This document shows, piece by piece, positions 23,103-30,948 of a stretch of DNA of 48,423 nt. Each line of letters opens with the position of its first letter. Position 1 is the stretch's first letter. The stretch lies in the IMG/VR virus record IMGVR_UViG_3300005518_000007, positions 1 to 48,423 of that record; one strand, written 5' to 3'. The notes under the pieces are model-generated. The model was given only the letters and a program-made list of their open reading frames with translations, had not been told where the DNA came from and ran no database searches. The stretch comes from a virus. A program made the translations under genes and the position numbers.

Positions 23103-23805
23103 TTGCTGCTACCTCCTCCTTGGAGTCGGCCGCGTTGGACGCGGTTGTAGGCGTCTCGATGGGGATATACAGCCTGGTGCCGTCGGCCACCGAGAAACCG
23201 ACTGCCCATTCCTGGTCGACCCATGAGGGCCAAATCGCGGTAGGAGTCATGTGCCCGAGATGGGCACCCAGATCGCAGAAGACCTCGAACCCTGCTGCGA
23301 TTGCCTTCTCGCAGAAGACGATGTCCTCAGAGGCGTCCCAGCGCTCAGTCTTCCCGTACTCGAACCAGGGAGACCCGATCGCCTCGAACACCTCCCTGCG
23401 CACGAGGAGCCCTGCCGTCCCCACTGCCTGCACTTGAAGCAGGCCCTCCCCAGGAAGCTGGTGGAGGTCGATCGTGTGGTAGAGACCGTCTTCACGATGA
23501 GAGAAGGCAAGCGGGGAGAAGGGCGCCTGGCGGCGCAGGTAGAGGCTCCCCACAACGTCCTTGTGGTGCGACAGCAAGCGGGTGAGGATGTCCCCCGGGA
23601 AGACGTGGTCGTCATCGATGAAGAAGAGCCACTCCGAGTCCGACTCCAGCATGCGCTCCACGAGCTTGTTGCGCCCCCGCACGATGTCCGTCGAGAGCGC
23701 CCAGTCCACCATCGTTCCCGGGTCATGCTTGAGCTGGGTTAGGCAGACCGGGAAGAGCGTGTACCGGCTCTCATCGTTCGCAACGATTCCGACTGTCCCG
23801 CTCAT
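23095..23805 (-). CDS. glycosyltransferase, GT-A type (tandem copy 2)
   Basis: 236 residues from ATG 23805-23803. Begins G-I-V-A-N-D-E-S-R-Y-T-L-F; carries the metal-binding F-F-I-D-D-D-H at residues near 60, a R-G-R-N-K-L helix before it, and G-T-A-G-L-L-V-R-R, a common acceptor-side motif. Paralogous to the gene before it (copy 1), with the same opening and D-D-D-H motif. Phage proteins of this type next to structural genes may glycosylate virion proteins or host glycans. Confidence 0.7.
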   Translation of the reverse strand: MSGTVGIVANDESRYTLFPVCLTQLKHDPGTMVDWALSTDIVRGRNKLVERMLESDSEWLFFIDDDHVFPGDILTRLLSHHKDVVGSLYLRRQAPFSPLAFSHREDGLYHTIDLHQLPGEGLLQVQAVGTAGLLVRREVFEAIGSPWFEYGKTERWDASEDIVFCEKAIAAGFEVFCDLGAHLGHMTPTAIWPSWVDQEWAVGFSVADGTRLYIPIETPTTASNAADSKEEVAASG

Positions 23806-24494
23806 GCTTCTACTCTCTCAGACGTCGTGGATGCTTCCCCGTACTCGATCGGGAGGATCACGTTCGTGGCTGCACCGTAGGAGCCGATGGTGGCGCCCAC
23901 GGCCCACTCGCCGTCGTGGACGGTCGGCCACATGACCGCGTGCGTGATGTGACCGATTTTCACCGAAAGGTCGACGTGGATGTCGAAGCCCTCCGCCTTG
24001 GCCTTGTTGCAGAAGAGGAGATCCTCTGATGCGGCGTCATATTCGAACCAGCGGGGGCCACCGATCGAGACCAGCACCGAGCGGTGAATGAGCATCCCCG
24101 CCGTTCCTGCCGCCACGATCTCCACGAGGCCCGACTCCTCCTGCCCCGGCAGGTAGATGGGGAGGTAGCGGGTGTCGTCCACGCGCTCCGTGAAAGCCAC
24201 GGGCGGGAAGGGAGCCGAGCGTGTGGTGCAGACGGGCACGATCAGCTTCTTATCGTGAGAGAGGAGCTGGTTCAGGACGTTGGGTGCGAAGGCATGATCA
24301 TCGTCCATGAAGAACAGCCACTCGGCCTGTGAGTCGAGGGTCATCTGGCAGAGCGCGTTCCGCGCACCGCACCAGTCACCCCCGATCAGCGTCTCCTTGC
24401 GCCAGCCCGTGGGGAGCTCCAGCTTGTCCAGGCACGTCCAGAAGAGCGTGTAGCGCGCTGAGTCGTTCGCGATGACGCCGACTATGCCGGACAC
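23802..24494 (-). CDS. glycosyltransferase, GT-A type (tandem copy 1)
   Basis: 230 residues from ATG 24494-24492, sharing ATGA with copy 2. Opening M-S-G-I-V-G-V-I-A-N-D-S-A-R-Y-T-L-F; F-F-M-D-D-D-H as nucleotide-sugar/metal site; G-T-A-G-M-L-I-H-R. Clearly related to 23095-23805, so a tandem duplication followed by divergence. The product is cytoplasmic, with no membrane segment. Substrate unknown. Confidence 0.7.
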   Translation of the reverse strand: MSGIVGVIANDSARYTLFWTCLDKLELPTGWRKETLIGGDWCGARNALCQMTLDSQAEWLFFMDDDHAFAPNVLNQLLSHDKKLIVPVCTTRSAPFPPVAFTERVDDTRYLPIYLPGQEESGLVEIVAAGTAGMLIHRSVLVSIGGPRWFEYDAASEDLLFCNKAKAEGFDIHVDLSVKIGHITHAVMWPTVHDGEWAVGATIGSYGAATNVILPIEYGEASTTSERVEA

Positions 24495-24658
24495 TCGACC
24501 CTCCAGAGAGCCTTATTGCGCTCTTCCTTGAGCCGCTCGATCTCTGCCAGCAACTCGGGAACGTCGTGCGTGTAGAACCAGCGAATGCTCGTGGGGTCGC
24601 CCTTGCTCACGAAGTGCTCAGCGCGGCGCTCGATGACCTGCAGGTCGAGAGAAGTCAT
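24482..24658 (-). CDS. small coiled-coil protein
   Basis: 58 residues from ATG 24658-24656 (ATGA overlap). Mostly helical; the end carries V-P-E-L-L-A-E-I-E-R-L-K-E-E-R heptads. Overlaps the glycosyltransferase start by 13 nt. Function unknown. Confidence 0.5.
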   Translation of the reverse strand: MTSLDLQVIERRAEHFVSKGDPTSIRWFYTHDVPELLAEIERLKEERNKALWRVECPA

Positions 24659-25200
24659 GACCCCACCCGCGACCCACCGCGCTCGTTGCGCTCCAGTGGG
24701 ACGCCCGCGTACATGCGCCTGATCGGAGGCCCGATCGAGGGGAAGACGCCCCTGGTGGAATCCTCGGTCCACTTGGAGTCCTCACCGGCGTGCTTGAGCA
24801 GGTGGATGGAGACTCCTGGGAATCGCTCCTCCGCGTTCTGGATCACCCAGGCCTGATCGAAGGAGCCAGCCGTGGTCTTGATGATGTAGCCCGAGGTGTC
24901 GATCGTCCTCGCGTGCCAGCGCGGTCGTGGGTCATCGGGGTTATCCGGGTAGATCTCCACCCGCTCAACGCCCTCGGTAACGTCATCGATCTCGGCCCCG
25001 TGAATCTCTGGCTCAGACGGCAGCGTCTCAACGGTAGGAGCCGGGACACCACCGTCGAGCCAGGTAGCCAGATCATGCACGAGAGCGCCCGCGTTCGGGT
25101 CATCCTGCGCCTGCGCGTATTCACGAATGACCGCCACCACGTCCGCCATGAGGACGTACGTGCCCGCCTCCGGGACGATCAGACCCTTGATGTCGCTCAC
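24655..25200 (-). CDS. hypothetical head-tail region protein
   Basis: 181 residues from GTG 25200-25198, chosen because it overlaps the upstream stop as GTGA; an in-frame GTG at 25227 would give nine more residues. The N-terminus (I-V-P-E-A-G-T-Y-V-L-M-A-D-V-V-A-V-I-R) is helical; a second part has A-R-T-I-D-T-S-G-Y-I-I-K-T and W-V-I-Q-N-A. No family recognised. Confidence 0.5.
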   Translation of the reverse strand: MSDIKGLIVPEAGTYVLMADVVAVIREYAQAQDDPNAGALVHDLATWLDGGVPAPTVETLPSEPEIHGAEIDDVTEGVERVEIYPDNPDDPRPRWHARTIDTSGYIIKTTAGSFDQAWVIQNAEERFPGVSIHLLKHAGEDSKWTEDSTRGVFPSIGPPIRRMYAGVPLERNERGGSRVGS

Positions 25201-25280
25201 GAGAACCGCCAGTTCCAGGTGATCCACAGGCAGGCTCGGGACTCCCCGGTGGTGGCGTTACGTGACGGAAAGACATTCAT
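25197..25280 (-). CDS. very small hypothetical protein
   Basis: 27 residues from ATG 25280-25278, overlapping the HNH gene as ATGA and the next gene as GTGA. Sequence M-N-V-F-P-S-R-N-A-T-T then W-I-T-W-N-W-R-F-S at the end. Perfect overlaps at both ends support it, but coding potential of so short a frame cannot be judged by eye. It spans the near-palindrome at 25257-25266. Confidence 0.45.
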   Translation of the reverse strand: MNVFPSRNATTGESRACLWITWNWRFS

Positions 25281-25678
25281 GCGCGGGGCCTAATGACTTC
25301 CTTGTAGTACTGCCTGAACTTCTCATCACGACACGGGCGGCAGAAGCGTCCTCCGCTTGACTTGAATTCGTACTCCCCGCCACATCGAGGGCACGCTTGC
25401 TTGCGGGCATTCTGCGCAGACACAGAACTCCCGCGCAGGATGTTTTCTCGTTGGGTAGTAACTCTGAGATGCGCAGGGTTGGCGCAGATCTTGTTTTCGC
25501 AGAGATGATCGATGGTCATCCCTTCCGGGATCTTTCCGGAGCACAACTCGTAGACGAATCTGTGGACATATGTGTTTCGGCCCTCATGGCTGGCAGTGCC
25601 ATAGCCCCGGCCAGCCAACGACCCCGTCCATTCCCAACAGCTGTCTTTCTCACCTATGACCAGTGGCTCAAGATTCAT
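25277..25678 (-). CDS. HNH homing endonuclease
   Basis: 133 residues from ATG 25678-25676. Contains S-C-W-E-W-T-G-S-L, V-H-R-F-V-Y-E-L, M-T-I-D-H-L-C-E-N-K-I-C-A-N-P-A-H-L and a V-T-T-Q-R-E-N helix, the classical free-standing HNH (HNH_3-like) nuclease found as phage homing elements, plus a C-terminal zinc site (C-P-R-C-G, C-R-P-C). It lies between two small genes in the structural block and is likely a mobile intruder. Confidence 0.85.
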   Translation of the reverse strand: MNLEPLVIGEKDSCWEWTGSLAGRGYGTASHEGRNTYVHRFVYELCSGKIPEGMTIDHLCENKICANPAHLRVTTQRENILRGSSVSAQNARKQACPRCGGEYEFKSSGGRFCRPCRDEKFRQYYKEVIRPRA

Positions 25679-25680
25679 CT

Positions 25681-25908
25681 CTAGGCCCTGGGATAGGAGA
25701 TGGGGTACACGACCTGGACTTCTGCAGGGCCTGCGGAGCAGACCTTCACGTGCTCCAGGATGACCTCTCGCCTGATCCGCACCTTCTCCCACTCTCCCGC
25801 TCCGTAGGGATACACGCACTCACAGTGGACAGAGCAGCGCGGGCACACCAGCTCGACCGACTTGGCGGCCCAGGGTGTCTCCCGCGCTTCTCTGACCGTG
25901 AGTTGCAT
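25681..25908 (-). CDS. small Cys-containing protein
   Basis: 75 residues from ATG 25908-25906, beginning directly after the previous stop. C-P-R-C and C-E-C in the first half suggest a zinc site. The rest is beta strands (E-V-Q-V-V-Y-P-I). Follows the probable tail-tube gene. Function unknown. Confidence 0.5.
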   Translation of the reverse strand: MQLTVREARETPWAAKSVELVCPRCSVHCECVYPYGAGEWEKVRIRREVILEHVKVCSAGPAEVQVVYPISYPRA

Positions 25909-26565
25909 CTAGCTGACCGCGGTCACCGCAACTGCCGCGCAGGCCGCGCTCGGAGGCTCGACGTCCGTCTTCCAGTAGCCGCCTTCCGAGATGTCCTGCG
26001 AATCGGGCGGGCCGTCTCCGTAGGGACCGTCTCCCCACTGGCCGTTGGTGCGCGAAAAGCCGGTGAGGGAAGGCTGTGCCGCCGCCTCTTCGAAGGTGTT
26101 GTCCCCGAGCTGCCAGATGGTCATGGGGAAGACCCAGTGGACCCAGGGGAAGCTCGCGTCCTGGCCCGATCCCACGATGTGCTTCGTCCAGAACTCGAAA
26201 GCCACCGCCGGCTCATCCTCGTCGCAAGCCAGTGAGGACGGGAAGGCGAGACCCACCACATCGGAGCCGTCGTCGATCGTGGACGCGCCCAGCATGAAGG
26301 CCATCATCTGCGGCTCGAGCGTCGTGTCCGAGAACGCGAACTCGAACCAGTTGAAGGTGTCGGGGAACTTGAAGGAACTGATCTTGCAGCCGCAGCCGTT
26401 CCGGACCGAGACCGCCGTGCCCGTCTCGATGTTCGGGGTGACCGACACGGTGAGAGCAGTGTCCGTGACATAGGCGTTGTTGCCCGCAATCACGTTCCCG
26501 TTCCCGTCCACTCGGGTGATGCGCGTCCGACAGAGCCCGAAGGACACGCCACAATTGACTGCCAT
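25909..26565 (-). CDS. probable major tail protein
   Basis: 218 residues from ATG 26565-26563 with a strong SD (AAGGAGG). Opening V-N-C-G-V-S-F-G-L-C-R-T-R-I-T-R-V-D, then V-R-N-G-C-G-C-K-I, F-K-F-P-D-T-F-N-W-F-E-F-A-F and P-Q-M-M-A-F-M-L-G resemble actinophage tail-tube proteins. The strong SD suits a highly expressed virion protein. Its distance from the tail chaperones is unusual, so a capsid-associated role is an alternative. Confidence 0.5.
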   Translation of the reverse strand: MAVNCGVSFGLCRTRITRVDGNGNVIAGNNAYVTDTALTVSVTPNIETGTAVSVRNGCGCKISSFKFPDTFNWFEFAFSDTTLEPQMMAFMLGASTIDDGSDVVGLAFPSSLACDEDEPAVAFEFWTKHIVGSGQDASFPWVHWVFPMTIWQLGDNTFEEAAAQPSLTGFSRTNGQWGDGPYGDGPPDSQDISEGGYWKTDVEPPSAACAAVAVTAVS

Positions 26566-26587
26566 TACTGAACCTCCTTCGGACTCA

Positions 26588-27433
26588 TCACGGAGTCCAG
26601 TCGATCAGAACTCCGGATTGCAAGGACGTATCCCACAGGGCGAGGAAGTACTCCTCCGCCCGGTAGGTGATGACGTTCGATTCACGATCGATGTACTCCT
26701 TGGGCATCGGCCTCGGCCCGGGAGCCGTGTAGACCTCCACGGGGCCGGTCGCGAATGCCCATTCCAGCCCTGAGGCTGGGGTAGAGCCTGTCTTGCCTGT
26801 CGGGTCGACCCCGATATACCCGCCGTCGGAGACCACGAGAGTCCCGTTGGCGGTGCGCAGGAAGTCGGCTCCTTCTGCCCTGGTCACGAGATCCACGAAG
26901 TTCCAGGCAGACACGATCCCGGGAGTGGCGTGGATCATCCCCGCCCTGCCCGTCTCCCCGATCGCGTTCTCCAGGTAGTTCAGGCCCACCTGCGCCGTGA
27001 CCGTGCCGCCCCCCAGTTGCGTGAGATTGGTATCCCCGAAGTAGGGGTTGGTCGATCCCAGGGTGCCTCTGGAGAGAGCCTGCGCTACCGCGAAAGAGAA
27101 GGTCGCATCGAGCGCTCGCTCGGCCCTCGCGGCGAACTCCTCCGGAGCAGCGGTGATGGTGGAGCAGGAGATGGGGAAGTACGCGACCAGCCCGTCGAAA
27201 CGCGGCTGGTCCCAGTCCGACTCCGACTCCTTCGTGCGGAACGTCCCTTCCAGACCACACGGGTCCCACAGGGATGGTGTGTCGACCGGGTAGCCCCAGA
27301 CGTTGACTCCGTTGAGTTCCCTGCCCTGCACCTCGCGTCGCACGCCAGGTGCCTCCAGCAGGCTGTATGGGGGTACGACAGGAAGGGGGCCGTCCAGATC
27401 GAGCGCCGGACCGATTCCCGTGAATGTGCTCAT
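26588..27433 (-). CDS. head structural protein
   Basis: 281 residues from ATG 27433-27431, between the capsid gene and the putative tail-tube gene. N-terminal Pro/Leu-rich arm, then a helical part (A-P-E-E-F-A-A-R-A-E-R-A-L) and G-M-I-H-A-T-P-G-I-V and V-V-S-D-G-G-Y-I-G-V-D-P, features seen in companion proteins encoded next to actinophage capsid genes. A minor or second capsid-fold protein is plausible. Not proven. Confidence 0.5.
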   Translation of the reverse strand: MSTFTGIGPALDLDGPLPVVPPYSLLEAPGVRREVQGRELNGVNVWGYPVDTPSLWDPCGLEGTFRTKESESDWDQPRFDGLVAYFPISCSTITAAPEEFAARAERALDATFSFAVAQALSRGTLGSTNPYFGDTNLTQLGGGTVTAQVGLNYLENAIGETGRAGMIHATPGIVSAWNFVDLVTRAEGADFLRTANGTLVVSDGGYIGVDPTGKTGSTPASGLEWAFATGPVEVYTAPGPRPMPKEYIDRESNVITYRAEEYFLALWDTSLQSGVLIDWTP

Positions 27434-27457
27434 CCGGACAGCCCCTTTCCGTCAGTG

Positions 27458-29245
27458 CTAGCTCTCGCAGGTGCGAGCAGTACCCGCGGGCGGGAACTGG
27501 CCGACTGCGCAGAGGGTGGTCGTCTCCCAGTAGCACGACTGTGCCGGCGCGATCCGCACGACGTTGCGGAAGCGCTCTCCGAAGACCTGGAAGTCGTTGG
27601 TCGAGTTCAGCTCGGAGTCACGCACGATCCCGAGTTCCAGGACGCCCATGTCGATCCCGAGGAACGCGCCCTCGGGGAACAGGGCCCACTGGAAGGTATT
27701 GGGCCATGGATCGAGCGCACCCGCTCCCTGGCTGGCATCCGGCTGCATGTCATCACCGGCAGCGAAGTCCCCGTCCTTGTAGACGACCGTGTCGATCCCG
27801 ATCGAGGACAGGTAGTTCAGGTACCAGCCGCGCGTGCGGTCGAGGTTGTAGGGGTTCTGCACGCCGTCGAGGAGGAGCATGTCGAACACGACTTCTGGGA
27901 TGAGCGCCCGGAAGCGAGCGTCCGTGGGCATCCGGAAGCGGCCTCTGATCCCCCACATGGACTTCGCGATTGCGTCCACAAGGTAGGTCAGGGCAGACAG
28001 CGTGTTCGTACCGGAGGTGACGTTCACCGACAGAGCCTTGATCCGCTCGAGGATGAACATCTCCGAGGTACGCGCCATCGCGGCCATCGTGAGCTCGTTC
28101 TCGTGTGCGATCAGCTCCGGCCACGAGCGGGCGTTGAGGTTCCCGTACTCGCGGCAGTGGGCGATGATGTTGACCGCCGTCTCCGTGTACGTGTAGCAGG
28201 TGAGGTCCTGGCAGGACTTGGTTGCGAAGGTCCCGCCGAGAGCGTCATTGGCCTCCGAGATGGAAGAGATGGCCGTGGTGATGTCCGCGATGTAGTGCGA
28301 CTCGGGGACGTTCACCGATCCGCGTCGTGCCGCGAAGATCGGCAGGGAATCCCACACCGGCTCCGCGGTCGTTGCGAAGTTAACCAGGGAGTAGAAGGGC
28401 TCCGCAGGAGCGCACAGACCACCGGATGCGGTGAGGGAGTACTCACCCACACCACCGGGGACCGAGGCGGCCACGACAGCCGAGATCTTCTCCTTGTTCA
28501 CCTTCTGGTCGTCTCCGAGCGTCCGCTCCTCCGGGAAGGGGAATTCCGCCCGGGCGATCTTGGTCTCCGGGCCACCGAAGCGGTACTTGCCCGGGGTGTC
28601 GGTCTTGGGATGCGGCCCGTAGTGCGCCGCTGCCGTCTGCACCAGCTCCCCGAAGTCGTACGGGGTGAGCGGATCCTTGTACTGCAGGGAGAACTCACCG
28701 GCCGCCACGAGCGCGGTTCCAGCGGGCTTCTCCTCCTGCGGCATTCGGTCGGGCTTCGCAGGCGGGGGCGTCCGCGAGAAGCGAACGACCGGGACGGCGT
28801 TGATAGCTGTCGCATCCCCGGAGGCAACAACAGCCTCCTTCTCTTCTGCCTTCTCCTCGGCCGCTTCCTCGGTGATGGCCTCTGCCTCGGCCACGACTTC
28901 CAGGGCCTCTGACTTCTCCTCATCCGCGGGAGAAGGCTCAGAGGGCTCCTCGGGCTCCGGCTCGTCTTCCTTCGGCTCGAAGGCCTTGAGCGTCTTGTTC
29001 TTCTTCTCGACGTAGTTCTCGTGTGCCCGCTCGCGCAGGCCGCTCTCTGCGAGAAGGAGCTGGTACTGGTTACCGCCCTTCTCCAGCTCCGCGAGGATCT
29101 CGTCTGCTGAGAGATCCTTCAGGAACTCCTCGTCCTCGGCTGCGATCAGGTCCTTGGCGGACTCGTGATCGGCCACGAGGGTCTTGAGCTCTTCATCGGA
29201 GACAGCGCTGATGTCTTCCGGGAGAGCGGGGAACAGGGATTCCAT
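27458..29245 (-). CDS. major capsid protein with acidic N-terminal domain
   Basis: 595 residues from ATG 29245-29243 with a strong SD (AGGAGG, 4 nt). Residues 1-165 are Glu/Ala-rich coiled coil and linker, resembling a fused scaffold (delta) domain that the protease just upstream would remove. The remainder has HK97-like features, including T-Y-T-E-T-A-V-N-I-I as part of the spine helix and R-F-R-M-P-T-D-A-R and P-E-V-V-F-D-M-L in the A domain. Order portal, protease, capsid supports the call. Confidence 0.8.
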   Translation of the reverse strand: MESLFPALPEDISAVSDEELKTLVADHESAKDLIAAEDEEFLKDLSADEILAELEKGGNQYQLLLAESGLRERAHENYVEKKNKTLKAFEPKEDEPEPEEPSEPSPADEEKSEALEVVAEAEAITEEAAEEKAEEKEAVVASGDATAINAVPVVRFSRTPPPAKPDRMPQEEKPAGTALVAAGEFSLQYKDPLTPYDFGELVQTAAAHYGPHPKTDTPGKYRFGGPETKIARAEFPFPEERTLGDDQKVNKEKISAVVAASVPGGVGEYSLTASGGLCAPAEPFYSLVNFATTAEPVWDSLPIFAARRGSVNVPESHYIADITTAISSISEANDALGGTFATKSCQDLTCYTYTETAVNIIAHCREYGNLNARSWPELIAHENELTMAAMARTSEMFILERIKALSVNVTSGTNTLSALTYLVDAIAKSMWGIRGRFRMPTDARFRALIPEVVFDMLLLDGVQNPYNLDRTRGWYLNYLSSIGIDTVVYKDGDFAAGDDMQPDASQGAGALDPWPNTFQWALFPEGAFLGIDMGVLELGIVRDSELNSTNDFQVFGERFRNVVRIAPAQSCYWETTTLCAVGQFPPAGTARTCES

Positions 29246-29662
29246 TGTGCCTCCTATGGACGTAGTAGTTCACGCCCGGAACCCCTGGCACCGGATTAGG
29301 CGGTCGTCCCCGACTCCCGCGTTACGAGATCTTGTATCAGATGCTCGCGATGGCAGCCGTCGTCTTTCCCTGATAGGGGAGTAGGAGGGACGGCCGCGTA
29401 GCTCCCGAGTTTCAGATCTGAGGCTCTCCCACCACTTAGCCGAGAAGCCCCTCTGTCGTGTCCTCGCGGTGGCGCTTGCGCTCCGCTTGTCAGGCTGCTG
29501 GCTTCGTGGTTACCCCTTTATCTACCAGCCCCGCCGCTTCTCAGGTACCTCGCCTGAACTCTCTCGGGAGATGTCAGCAGCGGCGTGCGCTAGGCTACTC
29601 TCAAGTCTTGGGGCACAAGACTTAGGCTACAGGGGCGGGACGATGTTCCCGCCCTTTGCCTT
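29246..29662 (-). other. structured non-coding region before capsid gene
   Basis: No frame here is convincing, although the rest of the genome is gap-free. Hairpins: AAGTCTTG at 29606-29613 with CAAGACTT at 29619-29626; GGGCGGGA and TCCCGCCC near 29634-29655; GAGAAGC/GCTTCTC pairing across about 29440-29550. A 14-residue frame from GTG 29666 overlaps the upstream stop but lies on a hairpin. Could be a structured capsid-mRNA leader with promoter, a small RNA, or a packaging-related site. No tRNA found. Confidence 0.5.
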
Positions 29663-30292
29663 TCACCAGTTGTAGGCCAGCCCGTCCTCCGCCACACTGA
29701 GGGCGCGGCGCAGAGGGTCCCGACCCCAGCGGGCCTTCTGCCCGCCCTTCACCGAAGGCACCATGTCGGGGTGCTCTACCAGTGAGGGAACGCACACTCG
29801 GATGTCCTGGGCGGTCTCTCGCTGCCAGCGGCCGGCGTTCCCGTCATCGGCCCGGGTCATCCTCGGATGATCCTGGCTCCACTCGAGGAACTCCTCCGCC
29901 TTCGCCTTCGGCCACAGGACGGCCACCAGCGGAACGATCGGGGAGCGGTGCAGCCAGACATAGCTCTGCTTCAGCTTGAGCGCCCGCATGAAGCGCCGCG
30001 CGGTTCCCTGCGGGTAGCCCCCGAGGAAGAGCACCACCGGCACATCGTGGTTGGAGAAGGAGATCGCGTCGACAGCGCCCGCGAAGTTGCGGCACACCAC
30101 CGCGTCATCCTGGATTACGAGAACGTGTGTGCAGTCAGGTAGATCGCTGAGACAAGCGCGATAACCGTCCCAAGGGCTAGGAGGATCACTGCTGTGAAGG
30201 CACACAGATGTCGGAAGTCCCAGAGCATCTGCGAGCGGCTGGTGTAGGTCTGCACGCGCGGGGTGGCCCTGGATGCGCGCTATGACGCCCAA
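29663..30292 (-). CDS. glycosyltransferase-like protein
   Basis: 209 residues from TTG 30292-30290, overlapping the protease gene by 13 nt. Opens with V-I-A-R-I-Q-G-H-P-A-R; V-L-V-I-Q-D-D-A-V-V is the expected nucleotide-sugar/metal motif, followed by F-L-G-G-Y-P-Q-G and Y-V-W-L-H-R-S-P-I. Similar genes sit between protease and capsid in other actinophages. It may modify a virion protein. Confidence 0.65.
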   Translation of the reverse strand: MGVIARIQGHPARADLHQPLADALGLPTSVCLHSSDPPSPWDGYRACLSDLPDCTHVLVIQDDAVVCRNFAGAVDAISFSNHDVPVVLFLGGYPQGTARRFMRALKLKQSYVWLHRSPIVPLVAVLWPKAKAEEFLEWSQDHPRMTRADDGNAGRWQRETAQDIRVCVPSLVEHPDMVPSVKGGQKARWGRDPLRRALSVAEDGLAYNW

Positions 30293-30948
30293 CGGGCCAT
30301 GAGTGAGCGCTTGCGCCGCTGGTAGCCCTTGGAGCGCAATGATGCAATGATCGAATCATTCTCGCATTCGCACAGGCCCGGGAGGATGAGCGAGTGCACG
30401 CCCCCGGAGGCAGAGAGCGCGAACTGCGGGGACTCGAACCCGTTGACGGGAACCGCGAGCGCGGCCACCATCTCCAGGTTCCCTCTCATCTGCCGCCAGT
30501 CCCCCGAGAGCGGGTTGGCCCGGAGCGAAACGAGAGCCGAGGCAGCAAGATCCGGCCGGAGGACTCCGGAGACCCAGATTCCCTGCTTCCCGTTGACTGC
30601 TCGGACGAAGGCTCCGACTGATCCCGTGTTGTCGTAGTGCCGGGAGGCAGCCACAACGTCGGCGTTGAGGGGGGCGTGGTCGGTGTCGAAGGTGATCTTT
30701 CCGATGGCAATTCTCTCTCCTTCCGCCGTCACGACGTAGCCCTGGTGGAACTGCTCGTAGTTGGTAGCCGAGCGCGGAGGCGTCACGCACTGCTCGAACT
30801 GCCCCCCGAGGAAACCCCGGTGGCAGGAGCCCCAGATCGCAGCATGGCCGTACACGGAGCCGTTCGCGTCGTAGGTCATGGGCGTGGGAGTGTTCGGCTC
30901 GGGCCTGAAGAAGGATTCTCTGGCTGGTGAGAAATCAGTCGTAGACAA
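30280..30948 (-). CDS. capsid maturation protease
   Basis: 222 residues from TTG 30948-30946, overlapping the portal stop by 14 nt. The motifs G-H-A-A-I-W-G-S-C-H, A-A-S-R-H-Y-D-N-T-G, G-A-F-V-R-A-V and L-R-A-N-P-L-S-G-D-W-R match the actinophage family of portal-adjacent capsid proteases, with likely catalytic His and Ser in those segments. It would cleave the N-terminal domain of the capsid protein. Confidence 0.75.
   Translation of the reverse strand: MSTTDFSPARESFFRPEPNTPTPMTYDANGSVYGHAAIWGSCHRGFLGGQFEQCVTPPRSATNYEQFHQGYVVTAEGERIAIGKITFDTDHAPLNADVVAASRHYDNTGSVGAFVRAVNGKQGIWVSGVLRPDLAASALVSLRANPLSGDWRQMRGNLEMVAALAVPVNGFESPQFALSASGGVHSLILPGLCECENDSIIASLRSKGYQRRKRSLMARWAS

Noticed and set aside
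26930-28912. 660-codon plus-strand frame
   Set aside because: It lies opposite the head protein and major capsid genes, which have strong SDs, domain features and the correct strand. Composition is Arg/Val/Asp/Glu-rich, typical of an antisense frame.
29606-29655. Rho-independent terminator after the 29663 gene
   Set aside because: Two good hairpins exist, but neither is followed by a U-run on the minus strand. I describe the region as structured rather than calling a terminator.
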